Source: Roseburia sp. (GTDB lineage Bacteria; Bacillota; Clostridia; Lachnospirales; Lachnospiraceae). From it: DNA of 5,165 bases. Numbering within the stretch: position 1 is the first letter of the stretch; the number at the start of each line of letters is the position of its first letter. Of this stretch, positions 1-5,165 are shown in pieces. The notes beneath the pieces are model-generated. The model was not told the origin of the DNA and searched no databases. It was given only the letters and a program-made list of their open reading frames with translations. The DNA is taken from the NCBI GenBank assembly GCA_017626625.1, contig JAGAIK010000611.1:1-5165 (forward strand), written 5' to 3'. The position numbers were made by a program, and so were the translations under genes.

Positions 1-223
1 AGGGGCGCTGGCAGAGGGTGATGGCATCGCCAATCCGGATAGAAGCAAATGCCGCCACATTTTCTAACTGGTCCTCCACTAACCCCTCCGCCTTTTCAAT
101 AATTCCCTTCCGGTAAGAAATTGTGGTAAATGCAAAAAATACTGCAATCGGAACGCCCCAGCACAGTATCAGAAATATCAATATTTTTTGTTTTAACGAG
201 CCTGGCTTTCTGTTTTTTTTCAT
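1..223 (-). CDS. Sensor histidine kinase, YesM-like, N-terminal part only
   Basis: This is the first 74 residues of a gene that runs off the left edge. The protein opens with a basic stretch (MKKNRKPGSLKQK), then one hydrophobic membrane segment at about residues 14-36 (ILIFLILCWGVPIAVFF), then an extracytoplasmic start (YRKGIIEKAEGLVEDQLENV). This arrangement, with a helix right after the membrane anchor followed by an A/S-rich IRIGDAI stretch, resembles the sensor half of YesM/LytS-type histidine kinases. In Clostridia these usually sit beside an AraC-type response regulator and a sugar ABC transporter. No kinase domain is visible, so the call rests on the N-terminus alone; another single-pass receptor such as a chemotaxis protein is possible. 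The ATG at 223 is chosen because GGAGGAG lies 3 bases upstream of it. An in-frame ATG at 235 overlaps that site and is less likely. The nuclease-family gene ends 36 bp upstream, with no convincing promoter between. Confidence 0.62.
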   Translation of the reverse strand, partial: MKKNRKPGSLKQKILIFLILCWGVPIAVFFAFTTISYRKGIIEKAEGLVEDQLENVAAFASIRIGDAITLCQRP

Positions 224-226
224 ACG

Positions 227-233
227 CTCCTCC
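227..233 (-). promoter_or_regulatory. Ribosome binding site that fixes the sensor start
   Basis: On the minus strand GGAGGAG (233 to 227) precedes the ATG at 223 with CGT between. Measured from the core GGAGG, the spacing is 5 bases. An upstream in-frame ATG at 235-233 shares its last base with this site, so initiation there would lack a Shine-Dalgarno sequence. This supports the shorter protein. Confidence 0.8.
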
Positions 234-259
234 ATACAAAAATACCGGGCAGAACCCGC

Positions 260-1327
260 TCATTCATTATTCTGTTCTTCATCCAGCCATTCCTTCAGCT
301 TTTTTTGCAACAACTTTTTATCTGGCAAGTACAATTTATATTCTTTTGCATAAATATTAGCATCTTCCGGAAGTGTCAAATCTACAAGAGCCTCATCACT
401 CTGCTTACAAAGTAAAATACCAATAGTTGGATTTTCTCCCTCAACTCTCTCATAGCGGTCATAATAATTTACATACATCTGCATCTGCCCTAAATCCTGA
501 TGAGTAAGCTCATCCATCTTAAAATCAATCAGGACATAGCATCTTAACAATCTGTTATACAGAACCAAATCCACATAGAAATTTTTGTCATTAAATGTAA
601 ATCTCTTTTGCCGCTGTTCAAACAGGAAACCCTTGCCTAATTCCAAAAGGAACTTCTGCATCTTTCCTATTACCGCCATTTCAAGGTCACTTTCATGATA
701 TGATGCCTTATCTTCCAATCCTGCAAATTCCAGCACATATGGCGTATGTAAAATATCCTCCGGTTTCTGTGGAACAGCACCTTCATTTGCCAATCGCAGC
801 ACATCATTCTTATCGCAGCTTAATGCAAGTCTTTCATATAAACTGGAGTGAAATTGTCTTTTTAAGGTGCTTACATTCCAGTTAGAGCGTATTGCTTCCT
901 TTTCATAAAAATCTCTTTCGTCCTTATCTTCTATACGCATAAGTATCTGGTAGTGTGTCCAACTTAGTTTAAATGGTATTTTTTTGTATGCTATCTCTAA
1001 TTGTCCAATCGGGAATTGTACAATTCCGAAAGCCTGTTCAAATTGTCCAATTCCCGATTGGATAATTTCATCTTCCCTATCCTTATAAGCCATATAGAAC
1101 TGTCGCATTCCCGCAACATTGCTTCTTGAAAAACCTCTTCCATATTCTTCTGTCAGATATGCCGACAAAGAATCTAAAACTTTTGCTCCGTATTTTGCTC
1201 TTTCAGCACCCTGTTGTTCCTGCTCAACAATATATCTTCCCAACAAAAAACTTGTGAGAACTGTGATTGCATTTGCCATTTGTCCCATATTGCTTCTGGC
1301 ACTGTCAATCAATTTTTTTAATTTCAA
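260..1327 (-). CDS. YhcG/DUF1016 family PD-(D/E)xK nuclease-domain protein
   Basis: This 355-residue protein has the YhcG layout: a helical DUF1016 N-terminal domain (about residues 4-160, with YIVEQEQQGAERAKYG at 32-47 and GRGFSRSNVAGMRQFY at 63-78) and a C-terminal PD-(D/E)xK nuclease-like domain (about 175-325). Candidate active-site residues are D253 in FYVDLVLYN and D268 and K270 in IDFK, followed by the family signature LTHQDLGQMQMYVNYYDRYE (274-293). Family members often carry E in the ExK position; here it is D. A polar, repeat-rich linker at about 88-115 separates the N-terminal segments. Such proteins are thought to act on DNA and often occur near restriction or mobile genes, but the role of this one is unknown. 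The start is TTG at 1327, because an in-frame TAA lies two codons upstream and family similarity begins at once (LKKLIDSAR). ATG codons at 1288 and 1279 are alternatives. The gene has its own promoter, is richer in A+T than the sugar genes and looks like an insertion between mutase and sensor. Confidence 0.88.
   Translation of the reverse strand: MKLKKLIDSARSNMGQMANAITVLTSFLLGRYIVEQEQQGAERAKYGAKVLDSLSAYLTEEYGRGFSRSNVAGMRQFYMAYKDREDEIIQSGIGQFEQAFGIVQFPIGQLEIAYKKIPFKLSWTHYQILMRIEDKDERDFYEKEAIRSNWNVSTLKRQFHSSLYERLALSCDKNDVLRLANEGAVPQKPEDILHTPYVLEFAGLEDKASYHESDLEMAVIGKMQKFLLELGKGFLFEQRQKRFTFNDKNFYVDLVLYNRLLRCYVLIDFKMDELTHQDLGQMQMYVNYYDRYERVEGENPTIGILLCKQSDEALVDLTLPEDANIYAKEYKLYLPDKKLLQKKLKEWLDEEQNNE
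998..1063. repeat. Palindrome and inverted-repeat cluster inside the yhcG-like gene
   Basis: Within 66 bases there are a perfect 14-bp inverted repeat (CCAATCGGGAATTG at 1005-1018 and its complement at 1048-1061) and a perfect 12-bp palindrome (AATTGTACAATT at 1014-1025). Three related copies of the core ATTG-N-ACAATT can also be read on the minus strand. The copies encode a repetitive peptide, roughly IGQFEQ, GIVQF and IGQLE, at about residues 93-111 of the nuclease-family protein. The segment falls in a linker that, as I recall the family, varies in length and is often rich in I-G-Q motifs, so local duplication is the likely origin. Confidence 0.8.
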
Positions 1328-1342
1328 GACTTATATACCGAA

Positions 1343-1371
1343 ATTATATCCTACAAGACCATTTTTCTCAA
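1343..1371 (-). promoter_or_regulatory. Sigma-A-type promoter of the yhcG-like gene
   Basis: Reading the minus strand, TTGAGA (1371-1366) and a perfect TATAAT (1348-1343) are separated by exactly 17 bases, close to the vegetative sigma consensus. Transcription would be expected to start near 1336. That is only about 9 bases before the TTG at 1327, so the message would be nearly leaderless unless translation begins at the ATG at 1288 or 1279. No Shine-Dalgarno sequence precedes the TTG. The promoter sits directly downstream of the mutase terminator, making the nuclease-family gene an independent transcription unit. Confidence 0.75.
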
Positions 1372-1400
1372 TCAATTTTACATGCCATAAAATTTGAAAT

Positions 1401-1437
1401 AAAAAAATCAGGCAGCCAGCCTTTACAGCCAACTGCC
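1401..1437 (-). terminator. Intrinsic terminator after the phosphoglucomutase gene
   Basis: On the minus strand, GGCAGTTGGC (1437-1428), a 7-base loop TGTAAAG and GCTGGCTGCC (1420-1411) form a 10-bp stem with three G-U pairs. TGA and a run of seven T (1407-1401) follow. It lies 28 bases past the mutase stop codon and is the best Rho-independent terminator in the window. The complementary strand is preceded by A-rich sequence and has no T-run on its 3' side, so it acts in one direction. Confidence 0.88.
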
Positions 1438-1464
1438 ACTCAATTCCACTACATTCCTTTTTCA

Positions 1465-2886
1465 CTAACAACCCGTTAAGCCCAAAAATTCCTCATAAAT
1501 ATCACAGATTTTTGCCGCAGTCTCCGCCTCCGGCATCTCACAAAAGATTCGCAGCAGCGGTTCCGTACCGGAGAAGCGGGCGATAACCCAGCCTCCGTTT
1601 TTGAAGTACACCTTGCTGCCGTCGAGATAGGAAATGCGCTCGATTTCCTCCGGCAGTTCCGGCAAAAGCTTCTGCTCCATCAGAATATGGTTCATTTCCT
1701 CCTTCTTTTCCTGCGTAAATTTGTAATCTCTTTCCTCCATATGGATTTCCCCGCATTCGGCATGGATATCCTCCATGATTTCCGAGAGCTTCTTTCCGGT
1801 CACTGCCAGCATTTCAATCAGAAGCGCCGCCGCGTAGATACCGTCTTTTCCGTTAATGTGTCCGTGTACCGTAAGCCCGCCGGAGGATTCCCCGCCGATA
1901 ATCGCCCCGGTTTCCTGCATTTTTGCAGAAATGTACTTAAAGCCCACCGGAACCTCGTAGCAGGTTTCCCCAAACTCCGCCGCCACCTTATCTAACATAT
2001 GGGTGGTAGCGATATTTCTTACCACAGGACCGCTCCAGCCCTTAAACTTCACAAGATAGTAGTACAGCAATACCAGAATGTCGTTGGGATGCAGGAAATT
2101 TCCCTTATCATCAATAACTCCGATACGGTCTGCATCTCCGTCCGTTGCAATACCGATGTCAAATTTTTTCTCCACCACATAATTCTGCAGGGAATGTAAG
2201 GTTGCCGCAGAAGGCGCCGGCAGTTTTCCTCCAAAAAGAGTATCGTGCCTGTCGTGAATGGTGGCAACCTCACAGCGCGCCGTCATGAGAATGGTTTTTA
2301 AGGAAGTTTCACTGACGCCGTACATGGGGTCTAACGCCACCTTCAAACCTGCCTCCCGGATAACGTCCATATTTACGGAGGCGATAATGTTGTCTAAGTA
2401 CTCGTTGAGCGGATAGATTTCTTCGATATAGCCTGCTTTCTTTCCCTCTTCATAGTCCAGTACCGCCACTTCCTCCGGCGCAATGTCCCCGATATAGTCC
2501 TCTAAATCTTTTGTCTGAATTTCATCTGCGTCCCTGCCTCCGGCAGTAAAGACCTTGATGCCGTTATATATCGCCGGGTTATGGCTGGCTGTAATCATCA
2601 TTCCATAGGGCAGGTTGTGTTTCATCACATAAAACATAATCAGCGGCGTCGGGGAAGATTTATTAATCAGGCTGGCTTTGATATGGGCTGCCGCAAAGAC
2701 CTCTGCCGCCCACTGCATTGCCTCTTTAGAAAGAAATCTTCTGTCATATCCCAGGACAATTCCCTGCTCTGCCACACCCTCGCTCTTCATCTTGTTGACA
2801 AGCCCCTGGGCTAACAGTTGAATATTTGCTTTTGTAAATTCATCTCCGATGACGGCTCTCCAGCCGCCTGTTCCAAATTTTATCAT
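1465..2886 (-). CDS. Phosphoglucomutase/phosphomannomutase family protein
   Basis: This complete 473-residue member of the alpha-D-phosphohexomutase superfamily should interconvert glucose-1-phosphate and glucose-6-phosphate (or the mannose equivalents) in the cytoplasm. All four signature loops are present in order: the phosphoserine loop TASHNP (99-104, catalytic S101); the metal-binding loop TDGDADR (248-254, ligands D249, D251, D253); the sugar-binding loop GGESSGG (331-337); and the C-terminal phosphate-binding loop RFSGTEPLLRI (437-447). The N-terminus FGTGGWRAVIGDEFT matches the roughly 470-residue clostridial/thermophile mutase type rather than GlmM, which typically opens FGTDGIRG, or the longer, roughly 580-residue PgcA type. 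The start is ATG at 2886, with AAAGGGGA 6-7 bases upstream. The phosphorylase gene upstream would supply glucose-1-phosphate, so a glucose-phosphate role is favoured, but the sequence alone does not exclude mannose phosphates. A hairpin just ahead of the ribosome binding site may affect translation or message stability. The gene ends in a strong terminator. Confidence 0.93.
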   Translation of the reverse strand: MIKFGTGGWRAVIGDEFTKANIQLLAQGLVNKMKSEGVAEQGIVLGYDRRFLSKEAMQWAAEVFAAAHIKASLINKSSPTPLIMFYVMKHNLPYGMMITASHNPAIYNGIKVFTAGGRDADEIQTKDLEDYIGDIAPEEVAVLDYEEGKKAGYIEEIYPLNEYLDNIIASVNMDVIREAGLKVALDPMYGVSETSLKTILMTARCEVATIHDRHDTLFGGKLPAPSAATLHSLQNYVVEKKFDIGIATDGDADRIGVIDDKGNFLHPNDILVLLYYYLVKFKGWSGPVVRNIATTHMLDKVAAEFGETCYEVPVGFKYISAKMQETGAIIGGESSGGLTVHGHINGKDGIYAAALLIEMLAVTGKKLSEIMEDIHAECGEIHMEERDYKFTQEKKEEMNHILMEQKLLPELPEEIERISYLDGSKVYFKNGGWVIARFSGTEPLLRIFCEMPEAETAAKICDIYEEFLGLTGC

Positions 2887-2893
2887 GTGAAAT

Positions 2894-2934
2894 CCCCTTT
2901 CTTTGCGGGGGAACCTGTCTGCTCCCGTTCCCCC
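2894..2934 (-). promoter_or_regulatory. Leader hairpin and ribosome binding site of the mutase gene
   Basis: The minus strand carries a perfect 8-bp stem, GGGGGAAC (2934-2927) and GTTCCCCC (2914-2907), around a 12-base loop. It ends 9 bases before the ribosome binding site core GGGGA (2897-2893). There is no T-run after it on the minus strand, so it is not a terminator for the phosphorylase message. The TCCCC of the 3' arm could instead pair with GGGGA of the ribosome binding site, an exclusive 5-bp alternative that would hide the site. On the plus strand the same hairpin is followed by a T-rich stretch (2935-2949) and could stop antisense transcription. The structure is seen in the sequence; its function is inferred. 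Confidence 0.5.
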
Positions 2935-2953
2935 TTATTTTATTTTTTCTGAA

Positions 2954-3090
2954 CCTATCAGGCTGTTTTCTTCTGACTGCTTTCGGTCATTGACATATCA
3001 GGCTGTTTTCTTCTGACTGCTTTTGGTCATTGACATGGCAGACCATTTTTTTGACTGGCTTTCAATCATCAACATGTCAGGCTGTTTTCC
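2954..3090. repeat. Three 39-40-bp tandem repeats plus a partial copy over the phosphorylase stop codon
   Basis: Units start at 2956, 2996 and 3036, with a partial fourth at 3075. Units one and two (TATCAGGCTGTTTTCTTCTG and so on) differ at one of 40 positions. Unit three is 39 bp and diverged (TGGCAGACCA and so on). The partial unit (TGTCAGGCTGTTTTCC) contains the last codons and the TGA stop (3079-3077) of the phosphorylase gene. Copies are contiguous without spacers, so this is not a CRISPR array. The 40-bp period is not a multiple of three and later copies carry stops, so they are not coding. Each unit also holds a short TGAC...GTCA dyad. The array looks like duplication of the gene's 3' end. 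Confidence 0.85.
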
Positions 3091-5165
3091 CCATGACAAC
3101 AATAACGCTGTGCTTCGTGCCTTCCTCCTGTACCGGAATGCGCTCCACTTTTTCTCCGTCTAACCAGATTTCCTTTACCCCTTTCATCACTCTCTCGGGG
3201 TTTTTTACTTCAATCTCAAATTCTGCACCTCTCCATTTGCGGACTGTGGAAAATGTCTCCCACTCTGCCGGAATGCAGGGGTCAATGACAAGCTCTGTAA
3301 ACTGCGGACGAAGCCCCAACATATACCGGGTGGCGGAGAAATATGCCCACCCGCCGCTGCCTGTCATGAAAGGATGACGCGCCCTGCCAAAGGCAGTATG
3401 GTCTTTTCCCATAATGAACTGACAGTAGGAGTAAGGCTCCGACTCCCGGATTTCAATCTTGTCGTTCTGGTAATAAGGACAGAGGGCGTCATAATATTTC
3501 ATGGCAATATCCCCCCTGCCTAACACGCATTCCGCCGCCCACGCCCATGGATTCGGATGGGAGAAAATAGAGCCGTTTTCCTTCACGCCCGGATACACTC
3601 TGGTGACAAATCCGATATCGTCGTCCGGCACTGTGTAGGAGGGCGCATTTAACATAATTCCATAGGGCGTAAACAGATATTTTCCCACGCTGTCCATGGC
3701 ACGTCTGCCCTTTTCGGGGTCTGCCGCCCCGGAGAGCACCGCCCAGGCATTGGCTTCCAAATGGACCTTTCCCTCTTTATCCTCCATGGTTCCGATTTTT
3801 TTGCCGTTCTTCGTTATCCCCCGGATAAACCATTCCTCATCCCAAAGCTCTTCGTTGCAGACCTTATGTACCTTCTCCCTCATGGCAGCATATTTTTCCA
3901 CATCCTTCTCCCGGTTTAAATAACCTGCCAGCTCCATAAAGTTGCTGATTGCCCAATAGTGCAGGAAAGATACCATAGCGCTCTCCCCTCCGCCTAAATT
4001 CAGGCAGTCATTCCAATCCGCCCGCAGCCCCTTACAGATTCCGGTAGCTCCCACCTGTTCTGCGGAAAAATCAAGAATGCGCATCATATGCTCATAAACC
4101 GTACCCTCTCCCCCGTCGGCATAGGTCACCACTTCGTCCACAAACTCCGTCTCTCCCGTCTCCTTCACATACTCCACAATCGCCGGGACAAGCCAGAGCG
4201 CATCATCGGAGCAGGCATCCTCAATGCCGTGGACAATATCCGACGCATTGGCGGTAGGTATCACCGTCGGTGACTTAAAGGGCTTTTTCTTCTCCTTATC
4301 CTTCTCCGGCTCAAACCATTCCGGCTGGAACAAATGTAGCCCATACCCCTTCGTAGTAAGCCCCCGCAGCAGCTCCACAATCCTCTGCCTGCATTTCTCC
4401 GGATTGGAATGAGGAATCGTCATGGCATCCTGCGCCGTATCCCGGTAACCTAACCCGGTTCTTCCCCCCACCTCGATAAAGGAAGCAAACCGGGAAAACA
4501 TCACATTTACCTCCGCCTGATACAAATTCCAGGTATTAATCATCGTATTCATTCCCTCATTGGGCGTCTGTATCTGCAACCTGGAAAATTTATCCTCCCA
4601 GTACTTTGCCAACTGCTCATAAACCACATTCACATTGTTAAGGTTGGAATATTTCTCCCGGATTCGTTTTCCCTCTTCCCGGTTACCCTCTCCCAGCATA
4701 AAGACAAGGCGTATCTCCTCCCCCGGCGCCAACACCAAATCCTTCTGGAGGCTTCCGCAATGGTTATTGCCCAGCTCCTGTGAGCCGCTGCACCTCCCCT
4801 GCTCCACCGCTATGGGATTATCCTCCGTCCGGTAAGAACCTAAAAACTTATCCCTGAGACAGTCATACCCGTCCGGTGGAAAATTCGCTGTAAAATACTG
4901 ATATCCATACTCTTCATAAAACAAATCATGCTCTATCACACCGTCCTCATAAGAAGACCCGGCGCAATACAGGCTCATCTGAAAATTCTGATTATCAATC
5001 ATCACATGGTGGAACGAAAATTCCAAATAGGAAAACACAGAAATTCTCCTTCTCTGCCCCGTGGTATTCCTGATTTTCACATCCCAGAGCTCCACCGCAT
5101 CCTCCATAGGCACCACCAGCGTCTGACTCGCCTCAATCCCCTTATACTTACACTCATAAGTAGTA
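3077..5165 (-). CDS. GH94 sugar phosphorylase, cellobiose-phosphorylase-like, 5' end missing
   Basis: The frame is open to the right edge, giving 695 residues; roughly 100-120 N-terminal residues are probably missing compared with the usual 810-830 of cellobiose phosphorylases. A GTG at 5116 is not the start, because family-like sequence (YKGIEASQTLVV) continues above it. Numbering from that GTG, the beta-sandwich part covers about 1-165 and the (alpha/alpha)6 barrel about 185-600. Key elements are YRDTAQD (224-230, sugar site); RADWNDCLN (365-373), with D370 as the expected general acid; VKENG (511-515) and H520; Q566; and TG at 585-586 in the phosphate site. The spacing K512-H520-Q566-T585 matches what I recall for the Cellulomonas gilvus enzyme. 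The expected reaction is phosphorolysis of a beta-glucosyl disaccharide to glucose-1-phosphate, in the cytoplasm. Cellobiose is the likeliest substrate; laminaribiose, cellodextrin, cellobionate or chitobiose remain possible. Older annotation calls this family glycosyltransferase 36. The mutase gene follows 190 bp downstream. Confidence 0.9.
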   Translation of the reverse strand, partial: TTYECKYKGIEASQTLVVPMEDAVELWDVKIRNTTGQRRRISVFSYLEFSFHHVMIDNQNFQMSLYCAGSSYEDGVIEHDLFYEEYGYQYFTANFPPDGYDCLRDKFLGSYRTEDNPIAVEQGRCSGSQELGNNHCGSLQKDLVLAPGEEIRLVFMLGEGNREEGKRIREKYSNLNNVNVVYEQLAKYWEDKFSRLQIQTPNEGMNTMINTWNLYQAEVNVMFSRFASFIEVGGRTGLGYRDTAQDAMTIPHSNPEKCRQRIVELLRGLTTKGYGLHLFQPEWFEPEKDKEKKKPFKSPTVIPTANASDIVHGIEDACSDDALWLVPAIVEYVKETGETEFVDEVVTYADGGEGTVYEHMMRILDFSAEQVGATGICKGLRADWNDCLNLGGGESAMVSFLHYWAISNFMELAGYLNREKDVEKYAAMREKVHKVCNEELWDEEWFIRGITKNGKKIGTMEDKEGKVHLEANAWAVLSGAADPEKGRRAMDSVGKYLFTPYGIMLNAPSYTVPDDDIGFVTRVYPGVKENGSIFSHPNPWAWAAECVLGRGDIAMKYYDALCPYYQNDKIEIRESEPYSYCQFIMGKDHTAFGRARHPFMTGSGGWAYFSATRYMLGLRPQFTELVIDPCIPAEWETFSTVRKWRGAEFEIEVKNPERVMKGVKEIWLDGEKVERIPVQEEGTKHSVIVVMGKTA

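Noticed and set aside
233..235. Upstream in-frame ATG as the sensor start
   Set aside because: It overlaps the strong GGAGGAG site that serves the ATG at 223 and has no ribosome binding site of its own.
246..258. Small hairpin after the nuclease-family stop (CGGG, 5-base loop, CCCG, then GTATTTTTG on the minus strand) as a terminator
   Set aside because: The stem is only 4 bp and the T-run is short and offset, so it is too weak to call. Some attenuation between the two genes cannot be excluded.
2939..2944. TAAAAT on the minus strand as a -10 box for a separate mutase promoter
   Set aside because: The expected -35 position 17 bases upstream reads CAGCCT, which is nothing like TTGACA, and the region is simply A-rich.
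2954..3090. Repeat array as a CRISPR locus
   Set aside because: The units follow one another without unique spacers, only three to four copies exist and one overlaps a coding sequence.
123..4835. Short open frames on the plus strand (61-115 codons), such as 3030-3377 and 1687-1995
   Set aside because: They lie opposite or out of frame with well-supported conserved genes, lack ribosome binding sites and show no recognisable protein features.
5114..5116. GTG at 5116 (or ATG at 5107) as the true phosphorylase start
   Set aside because: The frame stays open to the window edge with family-like residues above it, no ribosome binding site is near, and the protein would lack about 100 or more conserved residues.

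Overview
All four recognisable genes lie on the minus strand, so the biological reading order runs from the right edge to the left: (1) a GH94 sugar phosphorylase (3077-5165, 5' end outside the window); (2) a phosphoglucomutase/phosphomannomutase (1465-2886, complete); (3) a YhcG-type (DUF1016) PD-(D/E)xK nuclease-family protein (260-1327, complete); (4) the first 74 codons of a membrane sensor protein, probably a YesM-type histidine kinase (1-223, cut by the left edge). The protein style, GGAGG-type ribosome binding sites, sigma-A-like promoter and moderate GC suggest a Gram-positive anaerobe of the Clostridia, most likely Lachnospiraceae. This is inference from family resemblance, not a database match.

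Right part (2887-5165): the phosphorylase is expected to split a beta-linked disaccharide, with cellobiose the best guess, using inorganic phosphate to give glucose-1-phosphate plus a free sugar. The mutase next door would turn glucose-1-phosphate into glucose-6-phosphate for glycolysis, so the two form a short catabolic unit. No minus-strand terminator is visible between them. The 190-bp gap instead holds three 39-40-bp tandem repeats plus a partial fourth that overlaps the phosphorylase stop codon, followed by a strong 8-bp hairpin just ahead of the mutase ribosome binding site.

Middle (1328-1464): the mutase ends in a good intrinsic terminator (1401-1437). It is followed at once by a near-consensus promoter (1343-1371, 17-bp spacer) for the nuclease-family gene. 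That gene is visibly more A+T-rich than the sugar genes and has no obvious metabolic link to them, so it looks like an inserted accessory gene with its own expression signals. It carries an unusual internal repeat and palindrome cluster (998-1063) in a linker region.

Left part (1-259): the sensor gene starts 36 bp after the nuclease gene stops, with a strong ribosome binding site and no clear promoter of its own. It may therefore be co-transcribed with the nuclease gene. If it is a YesM-type kinase, a sugar-responsive regulator and transporter may lie beyond the left edge. I see no tRNA, rRNA, CRISPR array, insertion sequence or complete novel multi-gene system here. The most interesting items are the stop-codon-overlapping tandem repeats, the mutase leader hairpin and the inserted nuclease gene.
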